A stretch of 20,797 bases of DNA, from contig JAEYXZ010000005.1 of the NCBI GenBank assembly GCA_023431045.1, forward strand, positions 1 to 20,797, in the 5' to 3' direction. Below are positions 8,858 through 15,739 of the stretch, in pieces. This DNA comes from Bacillota bacterium (GTDB taxonomy: Bacteria > Bacillota_I > Bacilli_A > Acholeplasmatales > Acholeplasmataceae). Made by a program: the position numbers and the translations under genes. Positions within the stretch are counted from its first letter, which is position 1. Every line of letters begins with the position of its first letter. Below the pieces are notes generated by a model that ran no database searches, had not been told where the DNA came from, and worked only from the letters and a program-made list of their open reading frames with translations.

Positions 8858-9169
8858 TTAGCTCTTAATACAGTAGTCTAAAAGTTCTTTTAACCATGTA
8901 TCCTTATTTTGATTGTAGTATGCGCGAATGTTTTTCTCTTTATGGTCAGCTTTCTTTTTAGTCAGTTTTGACAATTCATCATACTCATTTGCAATGGCGT
9001 TTGTAATTTCTAAGGATTCAGTTTTAATTTGTGCTTGTTGAATCAATGTGAGCTCTTCTTTCATCGATTTAAAAGCTGAAAAAAGTTCGTCTTTTTGTTT
9101 CACGAGTGAGTGAATTTCAGACTGAGCTTCTTTATCGAGTTCTATGACTTCTAGAATTAACGACTTCAT
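8858..9169 (-). CDS. V/A-type ATPase subunit G/H (peripheral stalk)
   Basis: A 103-residue, almost fully helical and charged protein with a long predicted coiled coil (about residues 5-85; many Glu, Lys, Leu, Ile, Gln at heptad-like spacing) and no membrane segment. This matches the small peripheral-stalk subunit (called G, H, AhaH or NtpF) that pairs with E. The assignment rests on length, composition and its place as first gene of the ATPase operon, since these proteins have little conserved sequence. An AAGG element lies about 11 nt before the ATG, and its stop (TAAGGAG) doubles as the ribosome site for atpC. Confidence 0.78.
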   Translation of the reverse strand: MKSLILEVIELDKEAQSEIHSLVKQKDELFSAFKSMKEELTLIQQAQIKTESLEITNAIANEYDELSKLTKKKADHKEKNIRAYYNQNKDTWLKELLDYCIKS

Positions 9170-9280
9170 GATGAATACTGCCTTCTTTCTAACTTATACG
9201 AGATGGTGTACTGTAAACCTATTTTACTATAGATTACTCTTTATGAGTAAGACTTTAGTCCCATTTTAGTTGCCTTTGTT

Positions 9281-9309
9281 ATTATATTCCTCTAGTAAAT
9301 CAAAAACAA
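9281..9309 (-). promoter_or_regulatory. Promoter of the V-ATPase operon
   Basis: The minus strand shows TTGTTT, a 17-nt spacer and a perfect TATAAT. Transcription would begin near 9274 and leave a leader of about 105 nt before the first ATG at 9169. That leader includes a 6-bp hairpin (arms at 9234-9239 and 9245-9250) and a second short palindrome at 9251-9260. Neither is followed by a U-run, so they are not terminators. The rest of the 268-nt gap up to GAPDH holds the cre-like site and the GAPDH terminator. Confidence 0.7.
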
Positions 9310-9320
9310 CTCAATATGCA

Positions 9321-9336
9321 TTGAAAATGTTTTCAA
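9321..9336. promoter_or_regulatory. cre-like operator upstream of the V-ATPase promoter
   Basis: A 16-bp inverted repeat TTGAAAA-TG-TTTTCAA. It fits the cre consensus WTGNAANCGNWNNCW except that the central CG is TG. It is centred about 54 nt before the predicted start of the ATPase operon and lies between that promoter and the GAPDH terminator. Confidence 0.5.
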
Positions 9337-9387
9337 ATACGACAATCAATTGGCTAGTACGTTCTATTGTAACATTAATTTTTAATA

Positions 9388-9424
9388 AACAAAAACCTCC
9401 CATGTCAAAAACATAGGAGGTTTA
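9388..9424 (-). terminator. Rho-independent terminator of GAPDH
   Basis: Read on minus, arms AAACCTCC and GGAGGTTT plus an inner ATGT/ACAT pairing form a strong hairpin, followed by TTTTTGTTTATT. It starts about 14 nt after the GAPDH stop and insulates the ATPase promoter from GAPDH transcription. Confidence 0.88.
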
Positions 9425-9437
9425 GTTGTTATAAAGT

Positions 9438-10448
9438 TTACTTAATTAATGATGCTAAATGTGAAATGGTTCTAACAAGTTGAGCGGTATAACTCATTTC
9501 GTTATCATACCAAGCCATAACTTTTACAAACTTAGCGTCTGATTTAAGAATTTGGGTGGTATTTGCATCATATAATGAACCATAATGTGAACCAATAACG
9601 TCTGATGACACAATTGGATCAGTAACGTATGCTAGAGATTCGTTAGCGGCTTTCTTGAAAGCAGCATCAACTTCTTCTAGAGTTACTTCTTTCTTTAGTT
9701 CAACAGTTAAGTCAACGATTGAACCAGTAATTGTTGGTACACGTAATGCAGTTCCATCAAGTTTACCCTTTAATGAAGGGATAACTAAACCGATTGCTGA
9801 AGCAGCACCAGTTGAAGATGGGATGATTGATTCAGCAGCAGCTCTACCACGACGGGAATAAATACCCTTCTTATGTGGTTGGTCCATCAATGATTGGTCA
9901 TTGGTGTAAGCATGAACTGTTGTCATGAAACCTTTAACGATACCAAATGCATCATCTAATACTTTAGCTAAAGGAGCTAATGCATTGGTTGTACATGAAG
10001 CACCAGAGATGATGTGTTCATCACCCTTTAGAGTTTCATGGTTAACATTGTAAACAATGGTTGGTACATCGTTTCCAGCCGGAGCTGAAATAACGACTTT
10101 CTTAGCACCTGCTTGTAAGTGAAGTGCTGCTTTATCCTTAGAGGTGAAGAATCCTGTACATTCGAGGACCACATCAACATCCATTTCCTTCCAAGGAATT
10201 AGATTTGGTTCTTTAATTGCAGTGACTCTAATCTTCTTTCCGTCAACAACAAGATCATTACCTTCAAACTTAACTGAATCAGTTTTGTAAGGTCCTTGTG
10301 CTGTATCGTACTTGAGTAAGTATGCAAGTGTTTCTGCATCAGTTAAATCGTTGATGCCAACAATATCAAATTTAGGATTACCGAACATCAAACGAAATGC
10401 GAGTCTTCCGATGCGTCCGAAACCATTAATTGCGACTTTGACAGCCAT
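9438..10448 (-). CDS. gap: Glyceraldehyde-3-phosphate dehydrogenase (NAD, glycolytic)
   Basis: Cytoplasmic glycolytic enzyme that oxidises and phosphorylates glyceraldehyde 3-phosphate to 1,3-bisphosphoglycerate with NAD. The 336-residue protein has the Rossmann start INGFGRIGR (7-15), Asp34 at the end of the second strand as in NAD-specific forms, the active-site block SGASCTTNALAP with Cys152, and the partner His179 (TTVHAYTNDQ). All domains are full length. AAGGAGG stands about 10 nt before the ATG. It is a single-gene unit with its own promoter and terminator, divergent from the CYTH gene. A perfect cre match lies upstream of its promoter. The Asp34 and Pro191 context argue for the glycolytic GapA type rather than the gluconeogenic NADP type. 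Confidence 0.97.
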   Translation of the reverse strand: MAVKVAINGFGRIGRLAFRLMFGNPKFDIVGINDLTDAETLAYLLKYDTAQGPYKTDSVKFEGNDLVVDGKKIRVTAIKEPNLIPWKEMDVDVVLECTGFFTSKDKAALHLQAGAKKVVISAPAGNDVPTIVYNVNHETLKGDEHIISGASCTTNALAPLAKVLDDAFGIVKGFMTTVHAYTNDQSLMDQPHKKGIYSRRGRAAAESIIPSSTGAASAIGLVIPSLKGKLDGTALRVPTITGSIVDLTVELKKEVTLEEVDAAFKKAANESLAYVTDPIVSSDVIGSHYGSLYDANTTQILKSDAKFVKVMAWYDNEMSYTAQLVRTISHLASLIK

Positions 10449-10488
10449 ATTAAATTTTCCTCCTTATGGTTAGTTTTTATCCATATCT

Positions 10489-10519
10489 ATTTTATCACAC
10501 ACTTTCATTCTGATATCAA
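10489..10519 (-). promoter_or_regulatory. Promoter of GAPDH
   Basis: On minus, TTGATA is followed by GATAAA at 17-nt spacing, or TAAAAT at 19 nt. Either choice puts the start near 10482-10484, about 35 nt before the ATG. Confidence 0.6.
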
Positions 10520-10528
10520 CAAATAAAC

Positions 10529-10543
10529 ATGTAAACGTATCCA
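10529..10543. promoter_or_regulatory. cre site between GAPDH and CYTH gene
   Basis: ATGTAAACGTATCCA fits the cre consensus WTGNAANCGNWNNCW at every defined position. It is centred about 54 nt upstream of the predicted GAPDH start and about 60 nt upstream of the divergent CYTH start. A cre upstream of a promoter is known in Bacillus from activated genes such as ackA; the role here is inferred. Confidence 0.65.
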
Positions 10544-10562
10544 TGCTTATTGGAAATAAGCG

Positions 10563-10590
10563 TTGAAAAGACTTGAATGTATGTTATAAT
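10563..10590 (+). promoter_or_regulatory. Promoter of the CYTH gene
   Basis: TTGAAA, a 16-nt spacer and TATAAT. The start near 10597 lies after the first in-frame start codon at 10577, which rules that codon out and supports the ATG at 10613. Confidence 0.75.
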
Positions 10591-10612
10591 TTTATTTAGT
10601 GAGGTAAGGTCA

Positions 10613-11170
10613 ATGTATGCGAATGTAGAAATCGAATTTAAAACCCGCATTTCAAAGGAAGTTTATCACGACCTTTTAGCCAAATTTAGTTTGGAATCGA
10701 ATGTTTTTAAACAAATTAATTATTATTTTGATACCAACAATCTTGATCTAAATAATCGTAAAATGGTTTTAAGAATTCGTCAAAAAAGTGAAACAAGTTA
10801 TAAGCTCACTTTAAAGTCTTCCAGTGAGATGGAATCCTATGAAAATCATATCATCATCACAAAAGAACAAGCAGAATTGATGAAGAAAAATGGCTTTAAC
10901 ACGAAAGATTATTTTGAACATATTGATTATTTCGTCGTTTGGCAAGCAACGCTTGAAAACTTCCGTGCCTCGACTCCTTATGAAGATGGAACCTTATTCC
11001 TAGATTATAATGAATACTGTGGTTTAACCGATTATGAAATCGAATATGAAGTCGACCATTATCAAAACGGATTCATCACTTTTACTAAATTTCTTAAAGA
11101 AAATGGTATTACATATGAGCCAACCAAACGTAAAAGTGAAAGAGCATTAACCTGTGTCATCCATGTTTAG
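10613..11170 (+). CDS. CYTH-domain triphosphatase-like protein (YjbK type)
   Basis: Member of the triphosphate tunnel metalloenzyme family, which acts on triphosphate compounds (inorganic triphosphate, thiamine triphosphate and others) with a divalent metal. From the chosen ATG the protein is 185 residues and opens with the hallmark ExExK motif (E6, E8, K10 in VEIEFK). Alternating charged strand residues follow: RIRQK at about 53-57, YKLTLK at 63-68, and the C-terminal block ending in TKRKSERALTCVIHV. All of these normally line the tunnel. GAGGTAAGG lies just before the ATG. The true substrate cannot be read from sequence. It is transcribed alone and ends at its own terminator. Confidence 0.85.
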   Translation: MYANVEIEFKTRISKEVYHDLLAKFSLESNVFKQINYYFDTNNLDLNNRKMVLRIRQKSETSYKLTLKSSSEMESYENHIIITKEQAELMKKNGFNTKDYFEHIDYFVVWQATLENFRASTPYEDGTLFLDYNEYCGLTDYEIEYEVDHYQNGFITFTKFLKENGITYEPTKRKSERALTCVIHV

Positions 11171-11193
11171 CACCTAAAATTAGGTGCTTTTTT
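11170..11193 (+). terminator. Terminator of the CYTH gene
   Basis: Arms GCACCTA and TAGGTGC with loop AAAT, followed by TTTTTT. The left arm begins on the last base of the TAG stop. Confidence 0.9.
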
Positions 11194-11206
11194 ATTGGTT
11201 TTAGAG

Positions 11207-11212
11207 TATAAT
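11207..11212 (+). promoter_or_regulatory. -10 element of the first pepF
   Basis: A perfect TATAAT lies 28 nt before the ATG at 11241, and the start would fall near 11219. No good -35 is seen at 16-18 nt because that stretch is the preceding terminator, so the promoter is likely weak or needs an activator. Confidence 0.5.
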
Positions 11213-11240
11213 GTATGACAATATCATAAGGGAGTTTATC

Positions 11241-13031
11241 ATGAGCAAACAATTACTTAAAAGACATGAAGTCGAAGAAAAATATACGTGGAATGTTCAT
11301 TCATTATTTAAAGATGAAGAAACCTATCAACAAACCTTCCAAACTGTTCTTAATCAAGTCGATTCATTTTACGAAAAGTATCAAGGAAAACTAAATAATC
11401 CTAAAGTCATCAATCAAGCCTTAGATGAAGTTAGACCAATTCAAGAAAAAATGGTTTTACTAGGTTCTTATGCTTCCCTTCAGTCTTCGACTGATGGTAC
11501 AAGTGAAACAAACCAAATGCGCAGTAGTCAAGCTGGTTTATATTTCCAACAAATCTCAAAAAAATTAACCTTTTTAAGTACTGAACTCAATCTTCAACCT
11601 GAAGACATACTTCGCGAAGCAAGCGTGTTAAGTGAAGAAAACAAACTTTATCTTGAAGAAGTGATTAAGGATCAAAAACATAGTCTTCATCCTGAGGTTG
11701 AAAAGGCGGTTGTTGCATTATCCCCCATTCTAAATGTTCCTTATTCAAACTATCAACGTTTTAAGTTTGCTGACTTAAAATTTGATGCCTTTGAAGCTGA
11801 TGGAGGATTCCATCCACTCTCATTTACACTCTTCGAGAACGAGTATGAATACGATCCAAATACAAACATTCGTCGTCGTGCTTACGAATCATTTTATGAA
11901 AGATTAAAAGATTATAATCAAGGCTTTGGTAACAACTATATTGCCCATATGCAAAAAGAAAAAGCAATGGCTGATTTACGTGGTTTTAACTCTGTCTTTG
12001 ATTACTTACTTGATAGTCAAGATGTTAGCCGTGATTTAATGGATCGTCAAATCGATTTAATCATGGATAAACTTAGTGGTCCAATGAGAAAATATGCCAA
12101 ATTACTTCAAAAAGTCCATGGTTTAGAAAAAATGACTTATGCCGATTTAAAGATTGCTGTTGACCCATCATACGAGCCAAAGGTAACGATTGAAGAATCG
12201 AAATCAATGCTGCTTGATGGCTTGTCGATTTTAGGCGATGAATACTTAAAGATTGTTGAACGTTCATTTGACGAACGATGGATTGATTTCCCACAAAATA
12301 TTGGAAAATCTACCGGTGGTTTTTGTTCCTCACCATATGGTGCTAATCCATTTATTTTAATTAATTGGAGCGGTCAAATGGATGAGGTCATGGTTTTAGC
12401 CCATGAACTTGGACATGCAGGACACTTCCAATATGCTAATGCCAATCAAAACATCTTTAATACCAGACCATCCCTCTACTTTATTGAAGCACCATCAACT
12501 ACTAATGAACTCATTATGGCTCGTCATCTCATTTCAAAAACAACTGAAAAACGACTCAAACGTTGGATACAATCCGTGATGATTTCTAGAACTTATTACC
12601 ACAACTGTGTGACTCACCTTTTAGAAGCTGCTTTCCAAAGAGAAGTCTACACTTTAATTGATCAAAGAAAACCAATGTCAGCGCACACTCTAAACCAAAT
12701 TAAGCTAAATGTCTTAAAGAAATTCTGGGGAGATGATGTTGAAATTCCTGATTGGGCTGGTATGACTTGGATGCGTCAACCACATTACTTCATGGGTCTA
12801 TATCCTTATACTTATTCAGCTGGATTAACTCTAGGAACTGAAGTTTCTAAGCGAATCTTTGAAGGAACCCTTGATCCAAATGAATGGATTAACGTATTAA
12901 AAGCTGGATCAACAAAACCACCACTAGAACTTGCTAGAATGGTAAACGTTGATTTGTCAACCAATCAACCATTATTATCAGCAATCGACTTTATCAGTCA
13001 AACCATTGATGAAATTATAGCTGCAAGTTAA
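11241..13031 (+). CDS. pepF: Oligoendopeptidase F, M3 family (first copy)
   Basis: Cytoplasmic zinc metallopeptidase that cuts short peptides, feeding amino-acid supply in organisms that import peptides. The start at 11241 (596 residues, MSKQLLKRHEVEEKYTWNV) follows GGGAG by 7 nt; an in-frame ATG at 11211 falls on the -10 region and is rejected. The metal site is HELGH at 388-392 with the third ligand Glu416 (FIEAPSTTNE). The N-terminal helical domain and the GLYPYTYSAGL block near 517-527 are also typical of PepF. Length is normal (about 600). It differs clearly from the second copy at 13745 outside the catalytic motifs, so the two are diverged paralogues and not a recent duplication. Confidence 0.93.
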   Translation: MSKQLLKRHEVEEKYTWNVHSLFKDEETYQQTFQTVLNQVDSFYEKYQGKLNNPKVINQALDEVRPIQEKMVLLGSYASLQSSTDGTSETNQMRSSQAGLYFQQISKKLTFLSTELNLQPEDILREASVLSEENKLYLEEVIKDQKHSLHPEVEKAVVALSPILNVPYSNYQRFKFADLKFDAFEADGGFHPLSFTLFENEYEYDPNTNIRRRAYESFYERLKDYNQGFGNNYIAHMQKEKAMADLRGFNSVFDYLLDSQDVSRDLMDRQIDLIMDKLSGPMRKYAKLLQKVHGLEKMTYADLKIAVDPSYEPKVTIEESKSMLLDGLSILGDEYLKIVERSFDERWIDFPQNIGKSTGGFCSSPYGANPFILINWSGQMDEVMVLAHELGHAGHFQYANANQNIFNTRPSLYFIEAPSTTNELIMARHLISKTTEKRLKRWIQSVMISRTYYHNCVTHLLEAAFQREVYTLIDQRKPMSAHTLNQIKLNVLKKFWGDDVEIPDWAGMTWMRQPHYFMGLYPYTYSAGLTLGTEVSKRIFEGTLDPNEWINVLKAGSTKPPLELARMVNVDLSTNQPLLSAIDFISQTIDEIIAAS

Positions 13032-13040
13032 TCAAAACAT

Positions 13041-13068
13041 AAAAAAGAGATCTCGCAAGAGGTCTCTT
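13041..13068. terminator. Shared bidirectional terminator of pepF1 and spx
   Basis: Arms AAGAGATCTC and GAGGTCTCTT enclose GCAA. On plus the stem is complete with one U-G pair and a GNRA loop, followed by TATTCTTCTT. On minus there is one mismatch but a clean run of six U follows. The right arm overlaps the spx stop codon at 13067. Confidence 0.82.
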
Positions 13069-13534
13069 ATTCTTCTTCATCAATAATGGGTTCAGTTTCT
13101 AGTTTTGCAAAGTATCTTTGTAGAGTTTCTTGATAGTGTCCAAAATCTTCTTCTGAGTTTTCAGCCATAATCATTTCACGTAAACGCTTTGGGATAAAGA
13201 CTCTAATTTCTTCATCATTATAACCAACTTGCATCCGTTTAGAATCAACGATGATTGGTCTTTTTAAAACACTTGGATGGTCAATAATAAATGTTTTTAG
13301 TTCTGAAACAGACATGTCATCAACATCGAGTTCTTGTTCCTTGAAGATTTTAGAACGTGTTGAAATAATATCATCAAATCCATTTTCAGCATGGTGAAGC
13401 ATCATGTCAATATCACCATCAGAAATGCGATGATTAAATAGATTTTTTTCTTCATATGGGACTTTGTGTTCATCCAACCATTTTTTGGCTTTTCGACAAG
13501 ATGAACAGCTTGGAGTTGTATAAATTGTGATCAT
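13067..13534 (-). CDS. spx: Spx, thiol-stress regulator of RNA polymerase
   Basis: ArsC-fold transcription factor that binds the alpha C-terminal domain of RNA polymerase under thiol stress. The 155-residue protein starts MITIYTTPSCSSCRKAKKWL with the CxxC redox pair Cys10/Cys13. It keeps Gly52 (alpha-binding in Bacillus), the ISTRSK block with Arg60, and Arg92 (LKRPIIVD), so it looks functional and not like an arsenate reductase. RMQVGYNDEEIRVFIP at 100-115 matches the Spx core closely. It is about 24 residues longer than Bacillus Spx (131), with an acidic tail ending IIDEEE. GAGGAGGG precedes the ATG. It has its own promoter and converges on pepF1. Confidence 0.93.
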   Translation of the reverse strand: MITIYTTPSCSSCRKAKKWLDEHKVPYEEKNLFNHRISDGDIDMMLHHAENGFDDIISTRSKIFKEQELDVDDMSVSELKTFIIDHPSVLKRPIIVDSKRMQVGYNDEEIRVFIPKRLREMIMAENSEEDFGHYQETLQRYFAKLETEPIIDEEE

Positions 13535-13585
13535 TATATATAACCCTCCTCGTGTTGATTATGTTTGACAAAACCCACTACATTA

Positions 13586-13614
13586 ATTATAGACTGATGT
13601 CAAATGATTTACAA
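13586..13614 (-). promoter_or_regulatory. Promoter of spx
   Basis: On minus, TTGTAA, a 17-nt spacer and TATAAT. A TTGACA also lies inside the spacer but only 6 nt from the -10, so it cannot be the -35. Confidence 0.75.
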
Positions 13615-13646
13615 TAGTAACCACGAAGTTTTTATCTCCACGCCAA

Positions 13647-13662
13647 ATGAAAACGTATTCAT
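13647..13662. promoter_or_regulatory. cre site upstream of the second pepF
   Basis: ATGAAAACGTATTCAT matches the cre consensus WTGNAANCGNWNNCW at every defined position and is close to a perfect inverted repeat. It is centred about 64 nt before the predicted pepF2 start and well upstream of the divergent spx promoter. Confidence 0.68.
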
Positions 13663-13683
13663 GATGGTTTCACTCAATATTCG

Positions 13684-13712
13684 TTTAATTCTATGAATTA
13701 TTACGTTATAAT
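13684..13712 (+). promoter_or_regulatory. Promoter of the second pepF
   Basis: TTTAAT, a 17-nt spacer and a perfect TATAAT. The -35 is weak, which would suit a promoter helped by a factor bound at the upstream cre. Confidence 0.6.
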
Positions 13713-13744
13713 GTTATCAATATTAACAAAGGACGGTATTTCAT

Positions 13745-15508
13745 ATGTCAAAATGGAACCTCAAAGTATTTTATTCTGATGATCAAGCATGGGAAAAAGA
13801 TTTCGAATTGTTACAATCGGAAATTGAAAAATTCGCATCATATCAAGGAAAACTAGGAGATTTTAATGTCTTTCTAGATTACCATCTCCATGATGAAGAA
13901 GTCACTAAATTAGTCTACCGTGTCTATGCTTATGCTCACTTAGGATCTGACTTAAACTTAAAGAATAACGACAAAATGAATCAAAATCAAAGAGTTCAAT
14001 TACTCTTTTCTAAATTCGGACAAATCACTTCATTCATCTCACCTGAAATTCTAGCTTTAGGTGAAGAAAAGGTGTTTGACTTCATCGCTCGTGATGAAAG
14101 ACTGAAACCTTATAAATTTCCTTATGAGAAGTTATTTAGAAGCCAATCTCACGTCTTAGATGATGCAAAGGAAAAGATTCTTGCTAACTTTGGCCCAACC
14201 CGTAGTGTCCCAACTTCTCTTTATCAGTCACTTTCAGTCATTGATCGTACCGATGAAGAAATTACTTTAGAAGATGGTTCAAAAGTACTCGTCACTCAAG
14301 CGTCATTTAGAGCGTTAATCGAATCTTCAAAGAGTCCAGTTGATCGTAAAAACATCTTCGCATCACTCTATCGTAAGTATGTCAATAATAAGAGTGCATT
14401 TGCTGCGACCTATAACCTCGTTTTACAACAACTAGCAGCAAACTTTAAATCAAGAAATTATACTTCTGCTTTAGAAGCTGCATTATTTAATAACAATATT
14501 CCTCAATCGGTCTTCTTAAACCTTAAAGATGTTGCCTATGAAAATACCGCACCACTTAAACGTTATATTGAGATTCGTAAAAAAGCATTAGGAATGACTG
14601 AGTATTTCACTTATGATCGCTTCTTACCACTTGCTAAATCAGATAAGAAATATCCATATGAAGCAGCTAAATCATTATTCTTAGAATCCATCAAAGATTT
14701 CCCTGAAGCTTTTATTAAAAACCAAAAGAGTGCAATTGAAGATGGTTTCGTTGATGCTTATCCAACTGATGGTAAGCGCACTGGTGCTTATTCTTCTGGT
14801 TTCTATGGTCATCATCCATTTATTCTTTTAAATCACAACGATACACTCGATTCAGTCTTCACTTTAGCACACGAAGCTGGACATAGTGCACATACGATTT
14901 TTAGTAATGATGCTCAACCAATGCCAATTGCTGATTACACCATCTTTGTTGCAGAAATTGCATCAACCTTCAATGAACATGCACTGCTTGACCATTTGGT
15001 TAAGAAAGCAACCACTAAAGAAGAAAAGATTGAACTCTTAACGATGGCAATCGATAATATTCATTCAACTTTCTATCGTCAAACTTTATTTGCTACCTAT
15101 GAATATGAAGCCAATAAACTCGTTGCAGAAGGTAAACCAATTAACGATCAAAATCTATCTAAAATCATGTTTGATCTCTATCGTCATTATTATGATCTAG
15201 ATATCACCGTTGAACCGGGTAAACAATATGTTTGGGCATACATCCCTCATCTCTTCCATACCCCATTCTATGTCTACCAATATGCAACATCCTTTAGTGC
15301 GTCCTTAAAGATTTATGATAATGTTAAATCTAAAGTATCTGGTGCATTTGATAACTATATCAAAATGCTTCAAACCGGTGGTTCGATGTATCCGGTTGAT
15401 GAAGCGAAGATTGCTGGCGCAGACTTGACCGATAAGAACACCTTCTTAGCTGTTGTTAAAAGAATGGAATCATTACTCGATCAACTTGAAGAAGCACTCA
15501 AATCGTAG
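13745..15508 (+). CDS. pepF: Oligoendopeptidase F, M3 family (second copy)
   Basis: Zinc oligopeptidase of 587 residues. The active site is HEAGH at 376-380 with Glu404 as third ligand in FVAEIASTFNE, which is the classic PepF form (the first copy has EAPSTTNE instead). GFYGHHPFILLNH before the metal site and YVWAYIPHLFHTPFYVYQYATSFS near 488-511 are further PepF-family blocks. AAAGGA lies about 11 nt before the ATG. The last codons contain the trpS promoter, and no terminator of its own follows. Readthrough would therefore meet the trpS T-box hairpin. This copy is the one with a cre site, suggesting it is tied to carbon status. Confidence 0.94.
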   Translation: MSKWNLKVFYSDDQAWEKDFELLQSEIEKFASYQGKLGDFNVFLDYHLHDEEVTKLVYRVYAYAHLGSDLNLKNNDKMNQNQRVQLLFSKFGQITSFISPEILALGEEKVFDFIARDERLKPYKFPYEKLFRSQSHVLDDAKEKILANFGPTRSVPTSLYQSLSVIDRTDEEITLEDGSKVLVTQASFRALIESSKSPVDRKNIFASLYRKYVNNKSAFAATYNLVLQQLAANFKSRNYTSALEAALFNNNIPQSVFLNLKDVAYENTAPLKRYIEIRKKALGMTEYFTYDRFLPLAKSDKKYPYEAAKSLFLESIKDFPEAFIKNQKSAIEDGFVDAYPTDGKRTGAYSSGFYGHHPFILLNHNDTLDSVFTLAHEAGHSAHTIFSNDAQPMPIADYTIFVAEIASTFNEHALLDHLVKKATTKEEKIELLTMAIDNIHSTFYRQTLFATYEYEANKLVAEGKPINDQNLSKIMFDLYRHYYDLDITVEPGKQYVWAYIPHLFHTPFYVYQYATSFSASLKIYDNVKSKVSGAFDNYIKMLQTGGSMYPVDEAKIAGADLTDKNTFLAVVKRMESLLDQLEEALKS

Positions 15509-15514
15509 TATAAT
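15486..15514 (+). promoter_or_regulatory. Promoter of trpS inside the pepF2 3' end
   Basis: TTGAAG, a 17-nt spacer and TATAAT that spans the pepF2 TAG stop. Transcription would start near 15521 and produce the T-box leader. Confidence 0.72.
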
Positions 15515-15520
15515 ATAAAC

Positions 15521-15722
15521 TAGCGTTGATAAGAGATAGTACCTAAATTGACATTAAAGAGACCTGGTGGTTGGTGAAAACCAGGATGGATGATTTAGCG
15601 AATGGGGCTTGGAGCTATTAAACTGAATCTTAAGAGCTATTCGATTGAATAGAATTAAGGTGGTACCGCGTAAACTATTTACGTCCTTAAAGTCATAATG
15701 ATTTTAAGGACGTTTTATTTTT
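15521..15722 (+). ncRNA. T-box leader of trpS (tryptophan specifier)
   Basis: tRNA-sensing leader that lets transcription into trpS go on when uncharged tRNA-Trp is bound. The T-box AAGGTGGTACCGCG is at about 15657-15670, and a stem III CTATTC/GAATAG lies at 15637-15652. Stem I carries the GGTTGGTGAAAACC apical region near 15571-15584. The specifier UGG at 15603-15605 follows GAA in the usual context and is followed by GGCTTGGAGC. The terminator arms are 15681-15691 and 15703-15713, with a T-rich tail to 15722. The specifier agrees with the gene behind it. Confidence 0.92.
15681..15722 (+). terminator. T-box attenuator hairpin of trpS
   Basis: An 11-bp stem ACGTCCTTAAA/TTTAAGGACGT followed by TTTATTTTT. 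It is the off state of the tryptophan T-box and the only terminator found downstream of pepF2. Confidence 0.9.
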
Positions 15723-15739
15723 GATAAAGGAGTCAACAT

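Noticed and set aside
10577..10612. Longer N-terminus for the CYTH protein
   Set aside because: The start at 10577 lies before the -10 element, so it would not be in the transcript; GAGGTAAGG serves ATG 10613 and the ExExK motif then falls close to the N-terminus as usual.
11211..11240. Longer N-terminus for the first PepF
   Set aside because: This ATG overlaps the TATAAT; GGGAG is correctly spaced before ATG 11241.
13067..13534. Arsenate reductase
   Set aside because: The fold is shared, but CxxC, Gly52, Arg60 and Arg92 and the RPIIVD and VGYNDEEIR blocks are those of Spx, and no arsenic resistance genes are nearby.
13559..13616. TTGACA as the -35 of spx
   Set aside because: It is only 6 nt from TATAAT; TTGTAA at 17 nt is the workable partner.
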